Source: Bacteroidales bacterium UBA1208
GTDB lineage: Bacteria > Bacteroidota > Bacteroidia > Bacteroidales > P3
Assembly (NCBI GenBank): GCA_002309955.1
Contig: DBXQ01000084.1
Location: forward strand, 4,393 to 28,995
Direction of reading: 5' to 3'
DNA length: 24,603 nt
This document shows, piece by piece, positions 8,758 through 17,262 of this stretch (its first letter is position 1; each line of letters opens with the position of its first letter). The translations under genes and the position numbers were made by a program. The notes below the pieces were generated by a model. It did no database searches and was not told the origin of the DNA. It saw only the letters and a program-made list of their open reading frames with translations.

Positions 8758-9738
8758 ATGGGCGAAAAAAAATCTGATAAAGTATTCATTTTTGCGGGTC
8801 GTGCAACCGCAAACTTGGCACATCGTGTAGCCGATATTTATGGAATCCCCCTTGGCAATTCCACCGTTTTTCAATATGCCGACGGAGAATTTCAACCTTC
8901 CTACGAGGAAACCATCCGTGGTGGTATCGTCTTCATTATCCAGTCAACCCTGCCCCCCACCGACAACCTGTTTGAACTGCTGATGATGATTGATGCCGCC
9001 AAGCGTGCTTCTGCCGAGAAAATTGTAGCCGTCATCCCCTACTATGGCTTTGCCCGCCAGGACAGAAAAGACAAACCCCATGTACCTATCGCATCGAAAC
9101 TGATTGCCGACATGATTCAGGCCGCAGGCGTCGACCGCGTCATCTGCATGGATCTTCACGCCGACCAAATTCAAGGCTTCTTCAACATCCCCGTCGACCA
9201 CCTGTATGGCTCCTCACTGTTCATGCCTTACATCCGTGAGAAATTCGACATTGAAGATGTAATGTTTGCCAGCCCTGACATGGGCGGTAGCAAACGCGCC
9301 GGCATGTATGCCAAAACACTGAACAACAGCTTTGTGATTTGCTACAAACACCGCAACAAACCCAACGAAATTGGTGAGATGCGTCTCATCGGCGACGTGA
9401 CTGACCGTCATGTTATTCTGCTGGACGACATTATCGATACAGGTTCCACCATCTGCAAAGCCGCAGGCATCATTATGGAGAGCGGTGCAAAGAGCGTCCG
9501 TGCCATGATTACCCACCCTGTACTTAGCGGCAACGCTATTGAGAAGGTCGAAAATTCCGCTCTCGAAGAACTTGTCACCACCGACACCATTCCTCTGAAA
9601 CGCGAGAGCGACAAAATCCGTGTGCTCAGTTGCGACTGGCTGCTTGCCGAAGCAATCCGCCGTGTTGTCTGCTACGAGTCTCTCGACAATCTGTACGAGA
9701 CCACCATCCATCACAAGGGTATCATCCACCGCTTGTAA
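8758..9738 (+). CDS. prs: Ribose-phosphate pyrophosphokinase
   Basis: Makes PRPP from ribose 5-phosphate and ATP for purine, pyrimidine, His, Trp and NAD synthesis in the cytoplasm. At 326 residues it is the usual length. Diagnostic motifs include FQYADGEF near the N-terminus, YYGFARQDRK, the metal-binding stretch DLHADQIQGFF, and the PRPP-binding loop VILLDDIIDTGSTI. The ATG at 8758 is chosen because the longer frame starts from a TTG inside the -7 box. The coding sequence ends 72 nt before rplY and the two may be co-transcribed. NAD synthetase is also encoded in this window, but too far away to imply a shared operon. Confidence 0.96.
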   Translation: MGEKKSDKVFIFAGRATANLAHRVADIYGIPLGNSTVFQYADGEFQPSYEETIRGGIVFIIQSTLPPTDNLFELLMMIDAAKRASAEKIVAVIPYYGFARQDRKDKPHVPIASKLIADMIQAAGVDRVICMDLHADQIQGFFNIPVDHLYGSSLFMPYIREKFDIEDVMFASPDMGGSKRAGMYAKTLNNSFVICYKHRNKPNEIGEMRLIGDVTDRHVILLDDIIDTGSTICKAAGIIMESGAKSVRAMITHPVLSGNAIEKVENSALEELVTTDTIPLKRESDKIRVLSCDWLLAEAIRRVVCYESLDNLYETTIHHKGIIHRL

Positions 9739-9810
9739 CATTTAAGCAATTGTTTTTTATTAAATCATATTCATTAACCGGCCTTTTGGCCACAAACAAA
9801 CACAAAACAC

Positions 9811-10392
9811 ATGAGAATAGTATCATTGAGCGGTTCTCTTCGCGAGAACGTAGGGAAAAAAGATGCTAAGGCTCTGCGTCGCGAAGACAAGGTTCCTTGC
9901 GTCATGTATGGTAAAGGCGAGCAATATCTTTTTGCTGTCCCCCAAAACCAGTTCCAACGCATCCTGTTCAACCCCGAACCCTGCTTCGTCGAAATCGACC
10001 TCAACGGCACCAAACACCGCGCCATGCTGAAGGACATCGATTTCCACCCCGTGACCGAAATCGTTTACCACTGCGATTTCTATGAGTTGACCGACGACAA
10101 GCCCATCGTCATGTCCATCCCTGTCCACACCACCGGTACTTCCGTGGGTGTCATGAAGGGCGGCAAACTGGCTTACAAACAGAAGAGACTCAACGTCAAG
10201 GCTCTTCCTGCCAACATGCCCAGCGAAATTCTTATCGACATCACCAATCTCGATGTCGCCCAGCGCTGCAAAGTGCAGGACATCGCCACCGAAAACTACG
10301 AAATCCTCAACCCCAAGAGCAGCGAAGTCGTTGTCATCAACAGCACCCGCGCAGCTGCCACTGGAGCCAACGAGGTTGTCGAAGCCGAATAA
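9811..10392 (+). CDS. rplY: 50S ribosomal protein L25 (Ctc-like)
   Basis: Binds 5S rRNA in the large ribosomal subunit. The 193-residue protein is the long, two-domain form: an N-terminal L25 domain (LRENVGKKDAKALRRE, VPCVMYGKGE, HVD-like region around DIDFHPVT) and a C-terminal TL5/Ctc beta domain (about 98-185: PIVMSIPVHTTGTSVGV, KRLNVKALPANMP). The tail is acidic (NEVVEAE). In many Bacteroidota this gene is followed by pth; here era follows after 111 nt that include a long A/T inverted repeat. Confidence 0.95.
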   Translation: MRIVSLSGSLRENVGKKDAKALRREDKVPCVMYGKGEQYLFAVPQNQFQRILFNPEPCFVEIDLNGTKHRAMLKDIDFHPVTEIVYHCDFYELTDDKPIVMSIPVHTTGTSVGVMKGGKLAYKQKRLNVKALPANMPSEILIDITNLDVAQRCKVQDIATENYEILNPKSSEVVVINSTRAAATGANEVVEAE

Positions 10393-10414
10393 TATTTAGT
10401 ATAAACTGAAAGGC

Positions 10415-10479
10415 AAAAACTAAAAACTAAAAAGCTGGATTCAGCATTTGCCGACCCAGATTTTTAGTTTTTAGTTTTT
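10415..10479. repeat. 19-bp A/T-rich inverted repeat
   Basis: A perfect 19-nt arm of AAAAACT-type heptameric repeats (10415-10433) is matched by its reverse complement at 10461-10479, with a 27-nt loop. The right arm continues into further TTTTTAC-type repeats up to about 10492. It lies between rplY and era. It could act as a weak terminator or attenuator, or be a slippage-expanded repeat. Without a GC-rich stem its role is uncertain. Confidence 0.7.
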
Positions 10480-10503
10480 ACTTTTTACTTTCCATTTTCC
10501 TTT

Positions 10504-11382
10504 ATGCACAAAGCAGGTTTTGTAAACATCATTGGCAACCCAAACGTAGGCAAATCAACATTGATGAATGCCTTGGTTGGCGAACGCCTCAGTATCATCA
10601 CCAGCAAAGCCCAGACCACACGTCACCGCATCATGGGCATTGTCAATGGCGACGATTTCCAGATTGTATACACCGACACCCCCGGCATTGTGAACCCCCA
10701 CTACAAACTCCACGAACAAATGATGGGGTTTGTCCACAATGCCCTCGAAGATGCCGACCTCTTTCTACTCGTCACCGAAATAGGCGAAAGCTTCAAGAAT
10801 CAAGACCTGCTTGCCAAAATCATCCATTCTTCCACACCCATCATCCTTGTCATCAACAAGATTGACCTTTCCAACCAACAACAGGTCAACGACAAGATTG
10901 CATACTGGCACAACCAGATACCCCGTGCCATCATCATTCCCGCCTCAGCCACCGAGCGTTTCAACATCGATTCCATTTTCGACCACATCCTCCAACTCCT
11001 CCCCGAAAACCCGCCCTATTTCCCAAAAGACGAACTCACCGACCGCTCCATGCGCTTCTTCGTCAGCGAAATCATCCGCGAAAAACTACTCCTATACTAC
11101 CAAAAAGAAATCCCTTACAGCTGTGAAGTGGTAGTCGACAGCTACGAAGAAAAAGACGGGGTAGACAGCATCCGTGCCATCATCTATGTGGAACGTGAAT
11201 CTCAAAGAGCCATCCTCATCGGGCATAAAGGCCTATCCATCAAAAAAGTAGGCATTGAATCACGCAAGGACATAGAAGAGTTTACAGGTAAAAAGTGCTT
11301 CCTCAACCTCTATGTCAAAGTGATGAAAGACTGGCGCAACAACGACCGTGCCCTGAAACAATTCGGCTACGAAACCGATTGA
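10504..11382 (+). CDS. era: GTPase Era
   Basis: Essential GTPase that binds 16S rRNA during 30S subunit assembly. The 292 residues contain G1 GNPNVGKS (11-18), a switch region with SKAQTTRHRI, G3 DTPG, G4 NKID, and a C-terminal KH domain with the RNA-binding loop GHKGLSIKKVG. Length and domain order are typical. It starts 111 nt after rplY and ends 3 nt before the dipeptidase gene, which implies co-transcription with the latter. Confidence 0.97.
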   Translation: MHKAGFVNIIGNPNVGKSTLMNALVGERLSIITSKAQTTRHRIMGIVNGDDFQIVYTDTPGIVNPHYKLHEQMMGFVHNALEDADLFLLVTEIGESFKNQDLLAKIIHSSTPIILVINKIDLSNQQQVNDKIAYWHNQIPRAIIIPASATERFNIDSIFDHILQLLPENPPYFPKDELTDRSMRFFVSEIIREKLLLYYQKEIPYSCEVVVDSYEEKDGVDSIRAIIYVERESQRAILIGHKGLSIKKVGIESRKDIEEFTGKKCFLNLYVKVMKDWRNNDRALKQFGYETD

Positions 11383-11385
11383 GCC

Positions 11386-12144
11386 ATGCCACCCTATCGC
11401 CACCTGCCACATCTTTTGCACCTTCTACTCCCAATCATCCTGTTTTCAAGTTGTGGGCAAAAGGGAGTCCCCACTCCTTGCGACTCCGTCATCGTCCCAT
11501 CCGACACCGTTACGACCGTCCTCCACCTCCCCGACACTCCCACCGAAACGAAACTCCGCGCCATGGGACTTGTCGACATTCAAGATATCGATTCCTCCAT
11601 CCAAGTACAACTGGTCTATGCCACACCTCACAATTTTATGGGGCGTGTACTATATAAAGACATGAACAAAGCCTTCATGCTGCCCCAACTTGCAGCCAAA
11701 CTATCCGCGGCCCAAAAACAACTGCACAGTTCCCATCCACACCTAAATCTGATCGTGCTTGATGCTGCGCGCCCCCTTTCCATCCAGCGGCAAATGTTCC
11801 ACCAAGTACAAGGCACACCGAACAACATCTACGTCTCAAATCCTCTCAACGGACCGGGACTTCACAACTACGGTGCCGCCATCGACATCTCCCTTATCGA
11901 CACCGCTGGGAACCTACTGCCCATGGGGTCGGACTTCGACCATTTCTGCCCCGAATCACATATCAACAACGAACAAGCATTGCTCTCCTCAGGTCGTATC
12001 AGCCAACAGGAATACGACAACCGCTGCCTTCTCCGATCCCTGATGAGGCAACAAGGCCTACAACCACTCCACAACGAATGGTGGCACTTCAACCTCATGT
12101 CACGTGCCAAAGCCCGGCAGACCTTAACACCAATTGATTTCTAA
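11386..12144 (+). CDS. VanX-type D-Ala-D-Ala dipeptidase, lipoprotein
   Basis: Peptidase family M15D zinc enzyme expected to hydrolyse D-Ala-D-Ala. The 252 residues begin with a hydrophobic segment and a lipobox (LFSSC, Cys23), so the enzyme should be anchored outside the cytoplasm. Catalytic features are DAARP with the substrate-binding Arg (about 123-127), the zinc motif HNYGAAIDISL (His/Asp pair) and EWWHFN (catalytic Glu and third zinc His). No vanA/vanH ligase genes are nearby, so a role in peptidoglycan dipeptide recycling is more likely than glycopeptide resistance. It starts 3 nt after the era stop and converges with the helicase gene, with a 14-nt gap. Confidence 0.9.
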   Translation: MPPYRHLPHLLHLLLPIILFSSCGQKGVPTPCDSVIVPSDTVTTVLHLPDTPTETKLRAMGLVDIQDIDSSIQVQLVYATPHNFMGRVLYKDMNKAFMLPQLAAKLSAAQKQLHSSHPHLNLIVLDAARPLSIQRQMFHQVQGTPNNIYVSNPLNGPGLHNYGAAIDISLIDTAGNLLPMGSDFDHFCPESHINNEQALLSSGRISQQEYDNRCLLRSLMRQQGLQPLHNEWWHFNLMSRAKARQTLTPIDF

Positions 12145-12158
12145 ACAAATTTGCCGAA

Positions 12159-14657
12159 TTAAAGTTCCGCAGCCAAATGTCTTGCCACTCGCAGCTGCAA
12201 ATAGCTATACCTTCCTTCAAAATGTTCATAGACCTCCTTCAGATGAGTCATATCACGGTTGTCAAGGAGGAATGCGATTATCTCGTCCTGCGCCTCTTGT
12301 GAAACGACCAAGTCTGGGTCAAGCGCTCCGTTCTCCACTGCCAAAAAAACATATCCCTCAATCGTGCTGACAGCCCTGTGCAACTCCTCGGCAATACTGG
12401 CCACACTCATGCCCTCCGCCAGCAATTCCGCAGTTCTCCGCCACATTGCCGTCTTTTCAGGCTTGGACGCAGACGAAGACTTCTCCGCTGTAGACAACGG
12501 CTCATCCAATGTAGGAGCCACCTCTATGCCATTATCCGTACAATAGTCACGCACCATCTGCACTATCTCGTCGCCAAATTTGTCCACCTTGCCCTTCCCG
12601 ATTCCCGGAACCTTCAGCAACTCGGCTTTCGTGGTCGGCAAAGCATTCACAATTGCAAACAATGTCTTTTGATGCATAATGGCAAAGGCCGGCACATTCA
12701 TCTCATCAGCCTTCCCCTTGCGCCAAGCCGACAACATTGCAGCCAACTTCGGATTCTGCACACTCTCTGACACCACCTGCTCCTTTCGCCGCCGCTCCTT
12801 TTCCGGTTTCTGCAAAGTAAAATCGACCTTTGCTTTTTGATACTTCTCTATCGAAAAACCATCATGCTCCACATGGCTCAGAAGTGCCATCTTCAACCCT
12901 ACAACATTCCGGTATCCATCGGCAATATCTTTCAAATGCTTTACCGTCTCCTTGTTGTCAATCTCAACCGTCAGCAAAGGGCTCACTTTTTCATCCATCG
13001 ATTTCAGCGTCTTCCCGAAATAGACCACCGCTTTGCCAATCCGCTCCTCCAGCAGCGACCTCGAATCGGGATTCATACCAATCCCCGCCAACTGTCTGCG
13101 GAACCTCTCGGCCACCGTCATCAACCCGTTCACCTCATTGCCGCACAACTGGGCAAGCTCTGCTGTCTGGTCCGGATAAATACGATAGAGGGAATCCTGG
13201 TAAAGGCGGTACACTCGCTCCACCGCATGTTGAAACCCCGAAAAATCAAAAAGCTCAAAAAGAACATCGAAATAATACTGCGTCCGGAACCCTTCAAGCA
13301 TCTGTTCGACCTGCACCGACGGAGTCATCGTGCTGTTGAACTGCTCAATATCCTTGTTCTCGAAAGCGTTTTGCGGCGTAATAGGCGACAACAATGTCAA
13401 CCCCTCCAGACTACGGCAACGGCTCAAAGCCACATACACCTGCCCATACGTGAACGCTGCAGCGGCATCCACTTGCAAACGGTCGAACGTTAGTCCCTGG
13501 GCTTTGTGGATGGTGACAGCCCAAGCGGTTTTGAGAGGATACTGCACAAAGACACCATCTAAGATCGGCTTTATCTGATTGTCGGTGCTGTCAATCTCAT
13601 ATTTCCATGTATCCCATCTCTCCTGTCCTACATCGATACGTTCTCCCTCACTGTTCACCACTACGATATGCTTCTGCCCATCGGACGTGTCGTCGGTCTC
13701 CACACTGTCCACCACACCTATCATGCCGTTATAATAGCGGTGTCCTGAGCTGTCGTTTTTTACAAACATCACCTGAGCACCCACTTTCAGTTCCAAATGC
13801 CGCTCGGTAGGGGCAGCACTGTCGGGGAAATTGCCCTCCACGACGGCATCGAAAATGTGAACAGGAGTATCCAAGGCTTCCAAATTGCGACGGTTGACTT
13901 CGTCGGCCTGCCAGTTGTGGGTAGTGAGCAGGATAGGCTCCTGTCCATCGGCGAAAACTGCGGGAGAACCCGGTTTCCTCACACGGGAGTTGAGGGCTGC
14001 CAGCGTAGCTTCGTCGAATTTGCTGTCGCGGATATTGTTGAGCAGACGCAGAAAGAGAGGATCCTGCTGACGGTATACTGTCGTCAATTGAATGGTTATA
14101 TACTGCAACCGCTGCAAGGCTTTGCTGTGGAAGAAGAAAGGCGAAGGGTATACCCTGTCCATATAGGGCCGTTCCTCGTCGGTGACCACGGGAGCAAGTT
14201 GTTGCACATCGCCAATCATCAACAACTGCACCCCTCCGAATGGACGGCTGCTGCGCCGATATCGCCGCATGACAGCATCCACCGCATCAAGCAAATCGGC
14301 TCGCACCATGCTTATCTCATCAATAATCAGCAAATCAAGCGTGCGGATTACGTCCACTTTCGACTTCCTCAACTGTTTCTGGCTTTCGGGGAGCTGGTAT
14401 TCGGTCACCAATTCCTTCACATCGGGCAGATAGGGGCAGAATGGCAACTGGAAGAAACTGTGTATCGTCACCCCTCCTGCGTTCACTGCAGCCACACCTG
14501 TGGGTGCAAGCACGATGTTGCGTTTTGGACAATTTGCAACAATATGGTGAAGAAACGTGGTTTTCCCCGTCCCTGCCTTTCCTGTCAGGAACAACGAAAC
14601 ACCCGTCTCGTTCACATACTTTTCAGCCAGTTCTATCTCCGGGTTTCTCTGCTCCAT
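12159..14657 (-). CDS. PIF1-like helicase with HRDC and HTH domains
   Basis: An 832-residue SF1B-type DNA helicase. N-terminal ATPase motifs: Walker A GKAGTGKTT (26-34), APTGVAA (51-57), Walker B IIDEISM (111-117) and GDVQQLAPV (149-157). The UvrD-like C-terminal motor contains TIHKAQGLT and YVALSRCRSLEGL. After a helical linker there is an HRDC-like domain (about 620-685, FAIMHQKTL...VPGIGKGK) and a C-terminal helix-turn-helix domain (about 720-830, LLAEGMSVASIAEEL) like those on Bacteroidota RecQ proteins. It likely unwinds DNA during repair or replication. The start lies 33 nt after the nadE stop on the same strand, so the two are probably one transcript. Confidence 0.92.
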   Translation of the reverse strand: MEQRNPEIELAEKYVNETGVSLFLTGKAGTGKTTFLHHIVANCPKRNIVLAPTGVAAVNAGGVTIHSFFQLPFCPYLPDVKELVTEYQLPESQKQLRKSKVDVIRTLDLLIIDEISMVRADLLDAVDAVMRRYRRSSRPFGGVQLLMIGDVQQLAPVVTDEERPYMDRVYPSPFFFHSKALQRLQYITIQLTTVYRQQDPLFLRLLNNIRDSKFDEATLAALNSRVRKPGSPAVFADGQEPILLTTHNWQADEVNRRNLEALDTPVHIFDAVVEGNFPDSAAPTERHLELKVGAQVMFVKNDSSGHRYYNGMIGVVDSVETDDTSDGQKHIVVVNSEGERIDVGQERWDTWKYEIDSTDNQIKPILDGVFVQYPLKTAWAVTIHKAQGLTFDRLQVDAAAAFTYGQVYVALSRCRSLEGLTLLSPITPQNAFENKDIEQFNSTMTPSVQVEQMLEGFRTQYYFDVLFELFDFSGFQHAVERVYRLYQDSLYRIYPDQTAELAQLCGNEVNGLMTVAERFRRQLAGIGMNPDSRSLLEERIGKAVVYFGKTLKSMDEKVSPLLTVEIDNKETVKHLKDIADGYRNVVGLKMALLSHVEHDGFSIEKYQKAKVDFTLQKPEKERRRKEQVVSESVQNPKLAAMLSAWRKGKADEMNVPAFAIMHQKTLFAIVNALPTTKAELLKVPGIGKGKVDKFGDEIVQMVRDYCTDNGIEVAPTLDEPLSTAEKSSSASKPEKTAMWRRTAELLAEGMSVASIAEELHRAVSTIEGYVFLAVENGALDPDLVVSQEAQDEIIAFLLDNRDMTHLKEVYEHFEGRYSYLQLRVARHLAAEL

Positions 14658-14690
14658 AGCTCACGCCCTGATTGGGGCGGTACCCAGATT

Positions 14691-16247
14691 TTAACTAATA
14701 GGGACACGGCGGTCTATTCCGAAACTCATGGGTGATACCTTCAGCACCGGTGCAAACTGCAACCGCTTCCACTCGTTGATACGCACCTTGCGCAACACCT
14801 CAGCCACCAACTTCTCGTCATATCCCTCAGCCACAATCTCCTCCTGGCACATCTGCTCCTCAATATGCAGATTCAAGATACCATCCAGCACACTGTAATC
14901 AGGCAGCGAGTCACTGTCTTTCTGCCCAGGGCGCAACTCGGCCGACGGAGCCTTCTGCATCGTGTTGACGGGGATACGGACCCCATCGCGGTTCACATAT
15001 TCACCCAGTTCATACACCTCGGTCTTATACAAATCGCCAATCACACTCAATCCGCCGCAACTGTCGCCATAAAGGGTACCATAACCCATGGCCGCTTCCG
15101 ACTTATTGGTTGTGTTCAGCGCCATAGCCCCGAACTTGTTGGCATAACTCATCACAATTGTTCCGCGTATACGGGCTTGCATATTCTCCTCAGTCACATC
15201 CTCAGGTCTGTCGCCAAACACCGGCTTCATCGTCTCGCGCAGCAAGTCAAACATCGGCTTGATAGGCACAATGTCATAACTCACTCCCAAATTCTCGGCC
15301 AAATCCACGGCATCTTTCACCGAATGGTCTGTCGAATACTGCGAAGGCATTAAAATCCCATGCACGTTCTCGGGACCCAAAGCATCAGCGGCCAACAGGC
15401 AAACCATGGCCGAATCCATGCCGCCCGAAAGTCCCAACACAGCCCGCTGTATACGATTCTTCCTGAAATAATCGCGCAAGCCAGTAATCAAAGCCTTGTA
15501 CACCAGCGCCACCACTTCAGGCTTCTCATCCTCACACTCCTCCATCAACTGCAAATCAACACTCTGGGCATAGTCTTCAAAATAGGGAAATTGACAAAGC
15601 ACCATCCCTGCTGCATTCAAAGCCATCGAGCCACCGGCAAACAGCAGGTTCCCCTCTCCGCCCGTGCGGTTGGAGAAAACCAACGAAGCATTGAGATTCT
15701 CCACAATCTTGTGCATTCTGTAACGGATACGGTAGGGCTTGTTATAGTCAAACACATTGCAGCCGCAACAAATCACCACATCGGGCTGCCCTGCATGCGA
15801 CTTGGAAAGTTCCTTCAAATCCTCGTAGAAGCCGATAGCCAGCAACTGGTCTTGATACTGAATCATCTGCACACCCTCACCGCGCACAAAATAGCGTTGC
15901 TCGTCGGGAGCAAGATACTTCTTGGTAACAATGCCACGGATAGCACAATTCTGCACAAAAACAATGGCATTGCACAGACCGCGATCCTGAATCTGTAACG
16001 GCATACCGACAAGAAAAGCCCTGTGCTCAGACTTCTGCACCAGCTCCTGCAACGCTGCCTGGGCACGTTTCTGCAGGTCGGTATAAGCTACCGAGCCGTA
16101 CAGCGGTGCCCCGCACAATGTGCAGGCGGGAAACACCGTCAACAAAGCCTCCTTGCTCTCGGGACGCTCAAGTTCTTCAACGATCCATTTCAAATTCTCT
16201 TCAGGATTACCCGACACAATGTCGTGCTGAACAATATGTATATTCAT
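14691..16247 (-). CDS. nadE: NAD synthetase with degenerate glutaminase domain
   Basis: Converts nicotinic acid adenine dinucleotide to NAD in the cytoplasm. The 518 residues contain an N-terminal nitrilase-type domain (about 1-235) and a C-terminal synthetase domain. The latter is complete: ATP-binding LSGGMDSAMV (about 274-283), TTNKSEAAMGYGTLYGD and KAPSAELRPGQKDSDSLP. In the nitrilase domain the usual FPE motif reads FPACTL (Glu to Ala) and the usual CED motif reads YED in IGFYEDLKEL (nucleophile Cys to Tyr); a Lys remains near KKYLAPDEQRYF, where about four residues are also missing. The protein therefore probably uses free ammonia. It is the first gene of a unit with the helicase, with a -7 box at 16303-16310. 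Confidence 0.93.
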   Translation of the reverse strand: MNIHIVQHDIVSGNPEENLKWIVEELERPESKEALLTVFPACTLCGAPLYGSVAYTDLQKRAQAALQELVQKSEHRAFLVGMPLQIQDRGLCNAIVFVQNCAIRGIVTKKYLAPDEQRYFVRGEGVQMIQYQDQLLAIGFYEDLKELSKSHAGQPDVVICCGCNVFDYNKPYRIRYRMHKIVENLNASLVFSNRTGGEGNLLFAGGSMALNAAGMVLCQFPYFEDYAQSVDLQLMEECEDEKPEVVALVYKALITGLRDYFRKNRIQRAVLGLSGGMDSAMVCLLAADALGPENVHGILMPSQYSTDHSVKDAVDLAENLGVSYDIVPIKPMFDLLRETMKPVFGDRPEDVTEENMQARIRGTIVMSYANKFGAMALNTTNKSEAAMGYGTLYGDSCGGLSVIGDLYKTEVYELGEYVNRDGVRIPVNTMQKAPSAELRPGQKDSDSLPDYSVLDGILNLHIEEQMCQEEIVAEGYDEKLVAEVLRKVRINEWKRLQFAPVLKVSPMSFGIDRRVPIS

Positions 16248-16302
16248 ATTCTATAATTTATTACAAGCTGTTGCCAGCCACATTGCACATTTATATTAAA
16301 TG

Positions 16303-16310
16303 CAAAATTA
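16303..16310 (-). promoter_or_regulatory. -7 box for nadE
   Basis: TAATTTTG on the minus strand, followed by C, 55 nt upstream of the nadE ATG. Confidence 0.65.
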
Positions 16311-16343
16311 CAAAAAAAAATCCACAATCATTGAATTTTTTTG

Positions 16344-16351
16344 TATCTTTG
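16344..16351 (+). promoter_or_regulatory. -7 box for outer-membrane protein gene
   Basis: TATCTTTG followed by C, about 63 nt before the ATG at 16415. It is back-to-back with the nadE box, with 33 nt between them. Confidence 0.7.
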
Positions 16352-16414
16352 CAAGTTGTACGACAAACGAAAAAGAACAAGTAATATTAATAACAAACTA
16401 AAAACAACAACATT

Positions 16415-16879
16415 ATGAAGAAATTTTTTATCGTATTGATTGCTGTTGTAGCCTTTGGTTTCACCAGCAATGCACAGAATGCTATCGGTGTCCGTGGTGT
16501 CTTCGGCAACGGTTCGGGTGCTGAGGTTTCCTATCAGACCGCCATGGGCTCTGCCAACCGTCTTGAACTCGACCTCGGATGGCACAACTTCGAAAAGTGG
16601 GGTTCCTACATCAACCTCACCGGCATCTATCAGTGGAATTTCAACATCACCGGCGGTCTCGGCTGGTATGCCGGTATCGGTGCCAATGTCGGCATGTTCA
16701 CCGGCAACAAAGTTGAAAACGGCAACATTGGCCTTGGCTTCGATGCTCAGATTGGCATTGAGTACAACTTCGACTTCCCGCTGCAAATCTCTCTTGACTT
16801 CCGTCCCCAATGGGATGTCTTGGGGGCTGCCAGCGGCTTTGGCTATGGCTTGGCTTTAGGCCTCCGCTACCGTTTCTAA
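16415..16879 (+). CDS. Small outer-membrane beta-barrel protein
   Basis: A 154-residue protein with a signal peptide (MKKFFIVLIAVVAFGFTSNA, cleavage before QNA). It is then built almost entirely from alternating, Gly/aromatic-rich strands such as LELDLGWHNF, INLTGIYQWNFNI, WYAGIGANVG and LQISLDFRPQW, and ends in LGLRYRF, whose terminal Phe is the usual outer-membrane assembly signal. About eight strands fit an OmpA/OmpX-sized barrel. No ligand or activity can be inferred. It has its own promoter and a terminator directly after the stop. Confidence 0.88.
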   Translation: MKKFFIVLIAVVAFGFTSNAQNAIGVRGVFGNGSGAEVSYQTAMGSANRLELDLGWHNFEKWGSYINLTGIYQWNFNITGGLGWYAGIGANVGMFTGNKVENGNIGLGFDAQIGIEYNFDFPLQISLDFRPQWDVLGAASGFGYGLALGLRYRF

Positions 16880-16899
16880 AAGAAAACCCTTATCATAAG

Positions 16900-16938
16900 A
16901 GAGAAAGCCTTCGCCACATGCGGAGGCTTTCTCTTTTT
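16900..16938 (+). terminator. Rho-independent terminator
   Basis: Stem of 15 pairs (16900-16914 with 16920-16934, one T-G pair) around the 5-nt loop CACAT, followed by TTTT. It lies 20 bases after the outer-membrane protein stop. Confidence 0.92.
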
Positions 16939-17002
16939 GCACCTGTCTCCCCGACAAGCCCCCTGCACAAATTCCTGCTGCCCAAGCCGGGCTGTATCGT
17001 CA

Positions 17003-17054
17003 TGTGGTTGTTCCACGTCTGTTGAACAACCACAAATCTCTCGTTATGGAGAGA
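17003..17054. repeat. Two adjacent hairpins
   Basis: The first has a perfect 11-bp stem (17003-17013 with 17024-17034) and a 10-nt loop. It is followed after 2 nt by a 6-bp stem (17037-17042 with 17049-17054) and a 6-nt loop. Neither is followed by a T-run on the plus strand, so they do not look like terminators. Confidence 0.7.
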
Positions 17055-17262
17055 CGGGATAGTGACTTATGTATCAAAGGCACATCATTTTAACAACACC
17101 TCACTAAGCTACCACCATGGGTATCCGTTATAAACTCGATTAATCGTATAACATACGTCCTAAAAGGAATGCCCCGCACAAGTCAGGATGACTCTGCATT
17201 ATCCATTGTCATCACCTCTGTCAAGCGATTTCAGGAAAACACACCGCCCTACTCTCCCCGCT

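Noticed and set aside
11386..12144. Vancomycin-resistance locus
   Set aside because: Only a VanX-type peptidase is present; there is no VanH, D-Ala-D-Lac ligase or VanRS regulator in the window.
13797..14735. 312-codon plus-strand open frame
   Set aside because: It is antisense to the well-supported PIF1-like helicase gene, and its translation has no recognisable domain.
16810..17025. 71-codon plus-strand open frame over the end of the outer-membrane protein gene
   Set aside because: It runs through the terminator hairpin and has no start context or family features.
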